Assembly: GCA_964645645.1 (NCBI GenBank)
Contig: CAZYBC010000013.1
Span: forward strand, 1 to 29,130
Direction: 5' to 3'
DNA length: 29,130 nucleotides
Origin: CAZYBC01 sp964645645
GTDB taxonomy: Bacteria > Patescibacteriota > Microgenomatia > UBA1400 > PJMF01
This document shows, piece by piece, positions 23,145 through 29,130 of the stretch. Numbering within the stretch: the stretch's first letter is position 1; the number at the start of each line of letters is the position of its first letter. The position numbers were made by a program, and so were the translations under genes. A model generated the notes under the pieces. It ran no database searches and was not told the DNA's origin. It saw nothing but the letters and a program-made list of their open reading frames with translations.

Positions 23145-24509
23145 TCACAATGTTTTAATTGCTTTTTCCAACTCAGCTTTAACTAACTGTGGCTCAATTT
23201 TTTTCTTAGCTTCTTTCATAATTTGTCCCATTAAGAAGCCCAGAATTTGAACTTTGCCGGCTTTATATTTTTCAACAGCATCAGGATTAGCGCTAACAAC
23301 TTGTGTAACAATGTTACTTAGTTCATTAGAATCAATACTGTCAGTTTGCTTGCTGTCTTGATAAGTTTTAACAATTTTACTGGCTTGATCTTTTAATTCA
23401 GTAAAAGCTAATTTTTTATTAACCATGGCTTTGGCTAAATCGTTGGCTTTAATTTTTGCCTTGTCAGCTGTCTGCCAGACCTGCTCATACCAGTCGGCTT
23501 TTTGGCGATTGCTGGTAAGTTGCTGAGCATAGCGTGCTTCTAGCTGATAGTCTTTTTGCCAACGGCTAGCTTTGGCGTCGGCTAATTCTGGCAAATCAGC
23601 TTTGATGGCCTTAATTTGCTCTGAAGTAAAGCGAATTGGTGCTAGATCTGGATCTGGAAAATAGCGATAATCAGCAGCTTCTTCTTTAGTGCGCTGAGAA
23701 AAAGTACTGGCTTTAGCAGCGTTAAAACCGCGAGTTTCTTGAATTGGAAGTTCACCGCTATTTAAAATTTTGCTTTGTCTGGTAATTTCAAATTGAATGG
23801 CCTGTTCCAGAAAACGGAATGAATTGATATTTTTAACTTCCACTTTGTATTTAGGCAAATGACTATAATCAAGTTGGCCATCTTTCATCAAGTCTGGATC
23901 ATTAGATAAAGATAAATTAGCTTCTAATCTCATCCCACCCTGTTCCATATCACAATCACCAATTTCAAGATAGCGAATAATCTGACGGAGTTTTTTGGCA
24001 TATTCACTGGCTTGGCTAGCTGAACGAATGTCAGGTTCAGTGACAATCTCTACCAATGGCACGCCACTGCGATTAAAGTCAATTAAGCTGACTTTTTTAC
24101 CGTCAACGGTTTTGTGCAGTAATTTGCCCGTGTCTTCTTCAAGGTGAATCCGAGTAATTCTCACTCGACCTTCGTTGGTATCAATATAGCCTTCATAGCA
24201 AAAAGGAATATCATACTGGCTGATCTGATAACCTTTGGCTAAATCAGCATAAAAATAATTTTTTCGGTCAAATTTAGAAAATAAATTAATCTTACAATGT
24301 AAAGCTAAACCCAATTTAATGGTCCATTCAATAGCTTTTTTGTTGGCTACTGGCAAAGCTCCTGGCATACCCAAACAGACTGGGCAAGTATGAGTATTAG
24401 GTTGCTCAGCGCCAAAAGGATCATTTTTGCAGCCACAAAACATTTTAGATTTGGTTTTTAATTCGGCATGAATTTCCATCCCGATAATGGGCGTATAAGT
24501 AGTTTTCAT
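23145..24509 (-). CDS. gatB: Asp/Glu-tRNA(Asn/Gln) amidotransferase subunit B
   Basis: The tRNA-binding and kinase subunit of GatCAB: it phosphorylates the mischarged Glu or Asp on tRNA and accepts ammonia from GatA. The GatB signature IGMEIHAELKTKSKMFCGC opens the protein, and Cys25, Cys27, Cys42 and Cys45 (C-G-C ... CPVC) form the zinc site. DRKNYFYADLAKGYQISQYDIP and the acidic LEEDTGKL segment are conserved core elements. The C-terminal tail domain (about residues 300-454) is present, ending with the YqeY-like helical part. Length 454. The start overlaps the gatA stop by 1 nt (TAATG), and GGAGG lies inside the end of gatA, so translation is coupled. Confidence 0.97.
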   Translation of the reverse strand: MKTTYTPIIGMEIHAELKTKSKMFCGCKNDPFGAEQPNTHTCPVCLGMPGALPVANKKAIEWTIKLGLALHCKINLFSKFDRKNYFYADLAKGYQISQYDIPFCYEGYIDTNEGRVRITRIHLEEDTGKLLHKTVDGKKVSLIDFNRSGVPLVEIVTEPDIRSASQASEYAKKLRQIIRYLEIGDCDMEQGGMRLEANLSLSNDPDLMKDGQLDYSHLPKYKVEVKNINSFRFLEQAIQFEITRQSKILNSGELPIQETRGFNAAKASTFSQRTKEEAADYRYFPDPDLAPIRFTSEQIKAIKADLPELADAKASRWQKDYQLEARYAQQLTSNRQKADWYEQVWQTADKAKIKANDLAKAMVNKKLAFTELKDQASKIVKTYQDSKQTDSIDSNELSNIVTQVVSANPDAVEKYKAGKVQILGFLMGQIMKEAKKKIEPQLVKAELEKAIKTL

Positions 24510-25888
24510 TATTTATTCCTCCAACTATTCCAAATGGTTGCTTTTTCATAAGCATCAGCAACTTTTATCACTAAGTCTTCTCGCCACATGGGTGCAACAA
24601 TATTAAGACCAAGATAAAGATTACTGCCTTGATCATGATAACAAGGGACACTAATACCAGGTAAACCAGTAATAGAGCTTGGTTCTAGTAACATATCTTC
24701 TAGCTCGCCAAACATTGAAGCTCCTTCAGTAGCGCCAATTTTTTTGGCAAAACCAGGAGAAGTAGGTGAAATTAAACAATTATATTGTTTAAATAATCTC
24801 TTATAATCTTCAATAAACAAAGTACGGACTTTTTGAGCTAAGTTGTAATACTGATCCGCATAACCTTTGCTTAAAGTATAAGTTCCTAACATAATGCGGC
24901 GTTTGGCCTCACTGCCAAAATGAGTTCGATCTTCACCATAACGGATACCATCATAACGAGCTAAATTACTACTCACTTCACCACGCTGAACCACAGTATA
25001 GACGCCAATGGCCAAAGTAGGATCCATGGCTTTCACTAAAGAAACTTTAGCCCCTAAATCCTCAAGAATTTTAGCCACAGCTTGGTAATAAGGTTTGATT
25101 TCTTCTAAACCTTTGATATCAAGATAAGTTAAACCAATTTTTAAGCCTTTAATATCTTTATTTAAAAATTGAGTAAAGTCGGGGACTTTTTGAGGCGAAG
25201 TCGTGCCATCATATTGATCAAAACCAGCCAAATGATTAAGTAAAATGGCGGTATCTTCTACAGTTTTGCCAATTGGGCCAGGGCTGTCAGTAGAAGAAGC
25301 CATAGCTACTACGCCAAAACGGCTAACTCGGCCATAAGTTGGTTTTAGGCCAACAGTGCCACACCAAGCGCTCGGCTGACGAATAGACCCAGCTGTTTCA
25401 CTCCCAATCGCAGCTAAACATAAATCAGCAGCCACCGCGGCCGCACTACCTCCAGAAGAACCACCCGGAAGATGCTCTGGATTACGAGGATTTAGAGTAC
25501 GCCCATAATCACTGGTTTCGGTGCTAGATCCATGCGCCCAAGCATCCATATTGGTTTTACCTACTATTACCCCACCAGCATCTTGTAAACGCTGAGTGAC
25601 AGTTGATTCATATACTGGTTTAAAATTGTCTAAAACTTTGGAAGAAGCAGTGGTTCTGATGCCTTTGGTACAAAAGTTATCCTTAACAGCAATGGGTAAA
25701 CCTTTTAAAGCCTGGTTAGTTCTTTTTTCAGCTTGATCTAAAGCCTGATCATTTTGAGTAAGATAAATATTTAAAGTTGGATTAAGGTCAGTAATGGCCT
25801 GTTCTACATCTTGATAAATTTGTTTAAGGGTAATGTCTTTACTATTTAATTTATCTAAAGCCTGTTTGAGAGTTAATTTATTGAGCAT
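24509..25888 (-). CDS. gatA: Asp/Glu-tRNA(Asn/Gln) amidotransferase subunit A
   Basis: Amidase subunit of GatCAB: releases ammonia from glutamine and channels it to GatB. The Ser-cisSer-Lys triad is in place: Lys69 in GLPIAVKDN, Ser144 in PGGSSGGSAA, and nucleophile Ser168 in GSETAGSIRQP. The spacings between them (75 and 24 residues) equal those of S. aureus GatA. GSETAGSIRQPSAWCG has Ala in place of the second Gly of the more common GSDTGGSIRQP. Length 459. A Shine-Dalgarno AAGGA stands 8 nt before the ATG in the 18-nt gap after gatC. Confidence 0.97.
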   Translation of the reverse strand: MLNKLTLKQALDKLNSKDITLKQIYQDVEQAITDLNPTLNIYLTQNDQALDQAEKRTNQALKGLPIAVKDNFCTKGIRTTASSKVLDNFKPVYESTVTQRLQDAGGVIVGKTNMDAWAHGSSTETSDYGRTLNPRNPEHLPGGSSGGSAAAVAADLCLAAIGSETAGSIRQPSAWCGTVGLKPTYGRVSRFGVVAMASSTDSPGPIGKTVEDTAILLNHLAGFDQYDGTTSPQKVPDFTQFLNKDIKGLKIGLTYLDIKGLEEIKPYYQAVAKILEDLGAKVSLVKAMDPTLAIGVYTVVQRGEVSSNLARYDGIRYGEDRTHFGSEAKRRIMLGTYTLSKGYADQYYNLAQKVRTLFIEDYKRLFKQYNCLISPTSPGFAKKIGATEGASMFGELEDMLLEPSSITGLPGISVPCYHDQGSNLYLGLNIVAPMWREDLVIKVADAYEKATIWNSWRNK

Positions 25889-25906
25889 GATTTAATTCCT
25901 TATAAT

Positions 25907-26224
25907 TTAGTCTTTGTCGATAAGTCTGTTAACGACAAAATATCCCTGATAAGTATCTTTCGCATTGGCTAAGGCTTGTTGTTGGGTAAACATGTGTTGA
26001 TCATCTACCACGTCTTCACGTAAGCGATTTTCTAGGCCTGTAACCTGGCTGGTAGGTTCTACACCTTTGGTATCAACTTTTTTAAGCTGATCAATGACAT
26101 CCAAAGTATCATTAAAAGCTTTGGCTAAGTTATCAGCTTCTTGATCAGTAACAGGAATATTGGCTAAATCGCTAATATGTTTAACGGTCTGGCTATTTAC
26201 GCTGGTAGATTTGATTGTGGACAT
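25907..26224 (-). CDS. gatC: Asp/Glu-tRNA(Asn/Gln) amidotransferase subunit C
   Basis: Small belt subunit that holds GatA and GatB together. It has the family pattern: the helix VKHISDLANIPVTDQEADNLAKAFNDTLDVIDQLKKVD, then the extended arm TKGVEPTSQVTGLENRLREDVV that packs around GatA. 105 residues, close to the usual 95-100. First gene of gatC-gatA-gatB. It is preceded, on the same strand, by a terminator and a Gln-rich mini-ORF that look like an attenuator, and by a nearer TAAAAT that could give an independent leaderless transcript. With GatCAB present the organism most likely makes Gln-tRNA (and perhaps Asn-tRNA) by amidation. Confidence 0.95.
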   Translation of the reverse strand: MSTIKSTSVNSQTVKHISDLANIPVTDQEADNLAKAFNDTLDVIDQLKKVDTKGVEPTSQVTGLENRLREDVVDDQHMFTQQQALANAKDTYQGYFVVNRLIDKD

Positions 26225-26230
26225 AATTCT

Positions 26231-26236
26231 ATTTTA
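26231..26236 (-). promoter_or_regulatory. Possible -10 of gatC (TAAAAT)
   Basis: TAAAAT on the minus strand ends 6 nt before the gatC ATG, downstream of the terminator. If used, part of gatCAB expression would escape the upstream leader. No TGn or clear -35. Confidence 0.4.
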
Positions 26237-26294
26237 CTCTCTAGACCTGAGCTTTGGAGAAGAAATTTCGGTCTAAATAAATGTTTTTTATACT

Positions 26295-26318
26295 AAAAAA
26301 ACGAGCCTGGGCTCGTTT
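26295..26318 (-). terminator. Intrinsic terminator in the gatCAB leader
   Basis: Read on the minus strand: AAACGAGC, loop CCAG, GCTCGTTT, then further T to make a run of seven. It lies 35 nt after the stop of the 14-codon ORF and about 70 nt before gatC. It may be an attenuator for gatCAB or simply end the upstream coiled-coil gene. Confidence 0.85.
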
Positions 26319-26352
26319 ATTCTCCAATACAACTCACCCATTTCCTAAAGTT

Positions 26353-26397
26353 TTAGGCTTGTTGGGTTTGTTGGTAATTGGTAATGATTTTTGACAT
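26353..26397 (-). CDS. Gln-rich leader peptide upstream of gatCAB (14 aa), candidate
   Basis: Translation MSKIITNYQQTQQA. Four of fourteen residues are Gln, as CAA CAA ACC CAA CAA, with an Asn codon two before them. An extended -10 (TGGTATATT) ends 7 nt before its ATG, the same leaderless spacing as real genes in this window. A terminator hairpin follows, then gatC. Codons 6-12 can pair by eye with GGGTGAGTTGTATTGG (26324-26339), and TGGGT in that segment can pair with GCCCA in the terminator arm and loop. This matches the layout of amino-acid attenuators such as trp or his leaders: stalling at Gln codons when Gln-tRNA is scarce would free the operon that makes Gln-tRNA. The peptide itself need have no other function. 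Sequence facts are direct; the regulatory role is inference. Confidence 0.5.
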   Translation of the reverse strand: MSKIITNYQQTQQA

Positions 26398-26404
26398 CGG
26401 AATT

Positions 26405-26413
26405 AATATACCA
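26405..26413 (-). promoter_or_regulatory. Extended -10 of the gatCAB leader (TGGTATATT)
   Basis: TGG followed by TATATT (5/6) on the minus strand, 7 nt before the leader ATG and just after the stop of the coiled-coil gene. No -35 recognised. Confidence 0.6.
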
Positions 26414-26421
26414 TAAAAAAA

Positions 26422-26730
26422 TTAGTTTAGGTGATGGATTTGAGTGGTTTTTTCTAAAGTACTGATTCTCAATTCATGTTGATCTAAGATTTGACCATTT
26501 TTGATAAAGCGAGCGTTAAAAATCTCTTGATCTTGGCGGATAGTGATTAATTCACCCATAATTTTATCAAGCATGGTCATAACTTCATCACGATATTTAG
26601 CAAATTTTTGATCCAGTCTTTCTTCGAGATCATTAAGCTTATAATCAAAAATAGCCGTATGTTTTTCAAACTCTGCTTTTAGAAAGCCTTTGGTAACTAA
26701 TTTTTGGTTTGAGGAAGAAATTCTGCCCAT
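26422..26730 (-). CDS. Coiled-coil hypothetical protein (102 aa)
   Basis: A small soluble protein made almost wholly of predicted helix. Heptad-like spacing of hydrophobic residues runs from FLKAEFEKHTAIFDYKLNDLEERLDQKF through IMGELITIRQDQEIF to LDQHELRISTLEKTT. It has no cysteines or transmembrane segment. Such short coiled-coil proteins beginning with a basic Ser-rich segment and 'TKGFLKAEF' are, from memory, frequent in Patescibacteria, but no function is established. It is preceded by a well-formed promoter and followed by the leader and terminator upstream of gatC. Confidence 0.75.
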   Translation of the reverse strand: MGRISSSNQKLVTKGFLKAEFEKHTAIFDYKLNDLEERLDQKFAKYRDEVMTMLDKIMGELITIRQDQEIFNARFIKNGQILDQHELRISTLEKTTQIHHLN

Positions 26731-26736
26731 GTTTGT

Positions 26737-26765
26737 AAATTAATATTTTTTGATAAATCAGTCAA
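26737..26765 (-). promoter_or_regulatory. Promoter of the coiled-coil gene (TTGACT-17-TAATTT)
   Basis: On the minus strand, TTGACT (5/6) and TAATTT (3/6, including the key T1, A2 and T6) are 17 nt apart, and the -10 ends 6 nt before the ATG. Leaderless spacing. Confidence 0.45.
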
Positions 26766-26878
26766 TATCACTAATATTTTTTATATGAGTTGGGCTTGAT
26801 TTTTTAGCTTTATTTTATCAGCTATAAATAAATTTTGAGTAAAATTTTTCTGTTTGAATACTCTTGCGACGAATAAAA

Positions 26879-27784
26879 TTAAACTACCAATTTTTCCAAC
26901 GCGGCAATGCGGTCAGCAACGGGTGGATGAGTACTAAAAAAGCTAGCAAACCAGCCTACTGTGTTACGTTGATTTTTTAGCGGATTAGCAATATATAAAT
27001 GAGCTGTGGCTTTATTAGCTGCTTCTAATGGATCAGTATCTTGAGAAATTTTAGCTAGAGCTTTGGCTAAACCGCGCGGATTTTTAGTTAAAGCTACTCC
27101 GCTTGCATCAGCCAAAAATTCTCGGCGGCGAGAAATCGCTAATTGAATTAATTGAGCAATTAAAGGTGAAAGTAAAGCTAAAAGCAAACCGACAATAAAT
27201 AAGATACTTTGCAAATTGCCACTCTCACGATTGCTTTTTTTACCTCCAAAGCGTCTCATTCTTAGTAATAAATCTGACATCAAAGCCACTAAACCCACTA
27301 AAATTGAAACCACCGACATCAATAACATGTCATAATTTTGAATATGCGATAACTCATGCGCTACCACACCCTCAATTTCAGACCTTTCCAAACGACTTAA
27401 AAGCCCGGTGGTAGCACAAACCACGGCATGCTGAGGATCACGCCCAGTGGCAAAAGCATTCATAGCAGTATCTTCTATGACGTAAAGCTTGGGCATCGGC
27501 AAGCGTTGAGAAAGACAGATGTTTTCAGTTAAAGTGTAAAAATCAAAGAATTCTTCTCGTTTAGCCTCCCTGGCGTTAGATAAACTTAAGATGATCTTAT
27601 CACTGAAAAAATAGCTAAAAAACGAGCTAATTCCAGAGATAATAAAGGCAAAGCCAACAAAACTTAAATCTAACTCAAAACCCCTAGCCATAAAATAGCT
27701 AGCTAAAGTAATAAAAGCAACAAACCCGGTCATAATTAACCAGGTTCGGCGTTTATTGTCAGCTACCAATTGATAATGAGTCAT
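26879..27784 (-). CDS. htpX: HtpX-type M48 zinc metalloprotease
   Basis: Membrane-bound protease that degrades misfolded membrane proteins. The zinc motif HELSH is at residues 143-147 (VVAHELSHIQNYD), and the third ligand is Glu222 in RRREFLADASGV. Hydrophobic segments at about 15-35, 42-62, 153-175 and 192-216 give the usual HtpX four-helix topology with the active site on the cytosolic face. Length 301, typical. LemA is encoded 24 nt upstream on the same strand, a widely conserved pairing, so they form an operon. No strong Shine-Dalgarno precedes it. Confidence 0.95.
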   Translation of the reverse strand: MTHYQLVADNKRRTWLIMTGFVAFITLASYFMARGFELDLSFVGFAFIISGISSFFSYFFSDKIILSLSNAREAKREEFFDFYTLTENICLSQRLPMPKLYVIEDTAMNAFATGRDPQHAVVCATTGLLSRLERSEIEGVVAHELSHIQNYDMLLMSVVSILVGLVALMSDLLLRMRRFGGKKSNRESGNLQSILFIVGLLLALLSPLIAQLIQLAISRRREFLADASGVALTKNPRGLAKALAKISQDTDPLEAANKATAHLYIANPLKNQRNTVGWFASFFSTHPPVADRIAALEKLVV

Positions 27785-27808
27785 CTGGTTTTCTAAGCTA
27801 AAGGTAAT

Positions 27809-28399
27809 CTAAAGATTAACTTTAACGTCTTTAGTATCACTCTCACTGACTTCTACATGGCTACCAGTTAAAGGAGTATCCAGACCTTTTTCTTCTTTGA
27901 AACCAAATAGATTGGCAATGAGATTAGAAGGAAAAACCATTAATTTTTCATTGAAAGATTGACTAAGATCAATAACACTACGTCTGGCATAACTAAGTTT
28001 ATCAGCAGTATCAGCAATTTCAGCCATAAATTTGGTAATGGTAGCATCAGCTTTTAACTCTGGATTACTTTCAATAGTAACCTGGATTTTAGGGACCATA
28101 GTTTGTAAATTATTAATAGCCTTGTCAATATCAGCAGTTTTACCACTTTCTGAAGCCAAGTTAACACTCTTTCTGGCATCAGTTAACATCTTGTAAATAC
28201 CACTTTCATGCTTGAGTTGTCCCTTTACCGCTGCCTCCAGATTAGGAATCATAGAAATTTGGCGTTTAAGCTGGTTGCCAATTTCTTGAATACTGGCTTT
28301 GATCTGGGTTTTTAACCTTTGGAGGGAATTATAAACACCAATGACATAGATAAAAACTACTCCAGCTATAACAAGAAGAATAATAGGTAAAGTAAACAT
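27809..28399 (-). CDS. lemA: LemA family protein
   Basis: Single-pass membrane protein (196 residues) with a hydrophobic N-terminal helix (about 4-22), then the LemA domain: YNSLQRLKTQIKASIQEIGNQLKRQISMIPNLEAAVKG corresponds to the family's 'YN-x-L-v-x-l ... q-L-k-R-R-x-d-L-I-P-N-L-v-x-x-V-k-g' core, with the domain a helical bundle outside the membrane. Its role is not established; it is commonly paired with HtpX, which follows. The ATG was chosen because AAAGG stands 4 nt upstream (28405-28409); a TTG four codons earlier overlaps that site. An extended -10 lies 31 nt upstream. Confidence 0.93.
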   Translation of the reverse strand: MFTLPIILLVIAGVVFIYVIGVYNSLQRLKTQIKASIQEIGNQLKRQISMIPNLEAAVKGQLKHESGIYKMLTDARKSVNLASESGKTADIDKAINNLQTMVPKIQVTIESNPELKADATITKFMAEIADTADKLSYARRSVIDLSQSFNEKLMVFPSNLIANLFGFKEEKGLDTPLTGSHVEVSESDTKDVKVNL

Positions 28400-28430
28400 G
28401 ATGCCTTTCAAATATTTGTAGTTGAGGTTT

Positions 28431-28439
28431 AGTATAGCA
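28431..28439 (-). promoter_or_regulatory. Extended -10 of lemA-htpX (TGCTATACT)
   Basis: TGC-TATACT on the minus strand, with about 24 nt of leader that includes the AAAGG site. The -35 region would lie inside the adjacent inverted repeat. Confidence 0.65.
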
Positions 28440-28443
28440 GAGC

Positions 28444-28517
28444 AGACAAGCTATATGCAAAGATCTGCTTGTCTTTGCTTCGCTGCAGAGATCAGATCTT
28501 TGCATATAGCCTTGTCT
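28444..28517. repeat. Large hairpin (24-bp stem) upstream of lemA
   Basis: Arms 28444-28467 and 28493-28517 pair over 24 bp with one bulged base at 28510; the 17-bp inner part is perfect and contains ATATGCAAAGATCTG. The 25-nt loop contains GCTTCGCTGC. It begins 5 bp beyond the lemA extended -10. GCTTCGCT-like words recur in the following 100 bp and in the hairpin clusters near tRNA-Lys and serS, suggesting related intergenic hairpin elements. Confidence 0.75.
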
Positions 28518-28794
28518 CGATATTAAAAATAGCCTTGCTACGCTGCGGAACGAACAAATCATAGATAATTAGTTTCTTTAGGTTAAAGTATTAAAAATTG
28601 CTTCGCTTAGAAATCAAAATTTTACACTTATTGAGTTAACGTTTAAATTACGCCTGGATAAGAGGTAAAACATGATATGTCCTATAATATTGACAAATAG
28701 AATAAACAGGATTAAACTAGCTAAGTTTTAAATCAAATTAAGACCAATGGCGGTTTTAAGAGATTTAAAAGTTCTTTAAAAACCAACAATATTT
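28518..28794 (+). other. Mostly non-coding region
   Basis: No long ORF. It holds GCTACGCTGCGG and TTGCTTCGCTTAG, a weak promoter-like TTGCTT-18-TACACT (-10 at 28623-28628), and another TTGACA (28690-28695) with TAAACT 17 nt later. Two mini-ORFs are possible: 28672-28731 (19 codons, AGAGG 6 nt upstream) and 28747-28779 (MAVLRDLKVL). Neither is convincing alone. No tRNA or known RNA family was recognised. Confidence 0.4.
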
Positions 28795-28851
28795 AGAGTA
28801 AGGGATAATAGCTAATCTAGAAAAGTTTAGTTATTACCCCTTACTCTTTTT
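28795..28851 (+). terminator. Long terminator-like hairpin
   Basis: AGAGTAAGGGATAATAGCTAA and TTAGTTATTACCCCTTACTCT pair over 21 positions with one G-U and one A-C mismatch, loop of 11 nt, followed by TTTTT. It precedes the small membrane ORF by 36 nt and may end a short RNA from the upstream region or act as an attenuator. Confidence 0.6.
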
Positions 28852-28887
28852 AAAATAAATTTAAGATGAGGGGTGAAAGGAGAACAG

Positions 28888-29004
28888 ATGGAAGCGATGA
28901 CGGAAATTGTAAAAAATATTGTTTTGGGCGGGATGATCGTTTTATTTGTATCATGTATGGCTCTTTTCTGGTGGGATGATATAAAAAAATTAATTAAATT
29001 ATAA
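28888..29004 (+). CDS. Small single-pass membrane peptide (38 aa)
   Basis: Begins MEAMTEIVKNIVLGG, continues with a hydrophobic helix (about residues 7-29) that ends FWW, and closes with DDIKKLIKL. The charge layout suggests the C-terminus in the cytosol. A strong AAAGGAG Shine-Dalgarno stands 5 nt before the ATG, among the best in the window, and a clear terminator follows 17 nt after the stop, so it is probably a real gene. It is not a recognised SecE, TatA, KdpF or holin. Small membrane peptides of this size can be regulators of membrane complexes or type I toxins; nothing here decides. Slightly richer in G than its surroundings. Confidence 0.65.
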   Translation: MEAMTEIVKNIVLGGMIVLFVSCMALFWWDDIKKLIKL

Positions 29005-29021
29005 TATTGTTGGCAGATTTT

Positions 29022-29048
29022 AAGCCAGGTGTTTAACCTGGCTTTTTG
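29022..29048 (+). terminator. Intrinsic terminator after the 38-aa ORF
   Basis: The stem AAGCCAGGT/ACCTGGCTT with loop GTTTA is followed by a short T tract. GC-rich for this region and well placed 17 nt after the stop codon. Confidence 0.85.
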
Positions 29049-29130
29049 CTATTTTTTAGCCTTTTTTATCTGGAATTGAGTTCGCAAACGAAGTGCAACA
29101 CTTTCAGGCAGTAAAATACTGCAAGAGAGG

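Noticed and set aside
26225..26421. T-box before gatC
   Set aside because: No T-box core sequence. The leader is only about 100 nt and is better explained by a coding leader with a terminator.
1..29130. CRISPR array, rRNA or prophage
   Set aside because: No regularly spaced direct repeats, no rRNA-like sequence, and no phage structural or integrase genes were seen.

Overview
The window is an AT-rich, gene-dense bacterial chromosome segment that most resembles a Patescibacteria/CPR genome, probably of the Microgenomates type (inference from gene content, not a computed placement). The clues are a class I (archaeal-type) lysyl-tRNA synthetase instead of the usual class II enzyme, a transketolase split into two genes, GatCAB-based amidation, several single-pass surface proteins with proline/threonine linkers, a tRNA without an encoded CCA, and very compact promoters that mostly give leaderless mRNAs.

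Layout. 1-2733 (+): a small hypothetical protein, a membrane-anchored protein, a CaCA cation/Ca2+ exchanger and efp. 2751-3060: tRNA-Lys(UUU) between pieces of a dispersed repeat, a 46-bp palindromic terminator and a hairpin cluster. 3070-5700 (-): a very large unrecognised protein. 5872-12330 (+): a membrane protein with a C-terminal LytR_C-like domain, greA, class I lysS, an HD hydrolase, a 165-bp inverted-repeat element and serS. 12334-13042 (-): a PIN-domain toxin with its putative antitoxin. 13169-17821 (+): secA, mutM and a membrane-anchored protein. 17854-26224 (-): split transketolase, dnaE and gatC-gatA-gatB. 26295-26413 (-): a short leader with a Gln-rich 14-codon ORF and an intrinsic terminator directly upstream of gatC. 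26422-28399 (-): a coiled-coil protein, htpX and lemA. 28400-29130: mostly non-coding, with hairpins, a 38-residue membrane peptide with a strong Shine-Dalgarno sequence, and a terminator.

Most genes are core information-processing functions: tRNA charging (LysRS, SerRS, GatCAB), elongation (EF-P, GreA), replication (DnaE), repair (MutM) and secretion (SecA, HtpX/LemA quality control). Two themes stand out. First, many 5'-most genes have a -10 box, often extended (TGn), ending 6-8 nt before the start codon, so they are predicted to be leaderless, whereas some operon-internal genes (gatA, gatB) and serS, lemA and the 38-residue ORF carry Shine-Dalgarno sequences. Second, the gatCAB operon is preceded by what looks like a classical attenuator whose leader peptide (MSKIITNYQQTQQA) is loaded with Gln codons. 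The amino-acylated tRNA that GatCAB makes would be sensed directly. This is the most interesting candidate system in the window.
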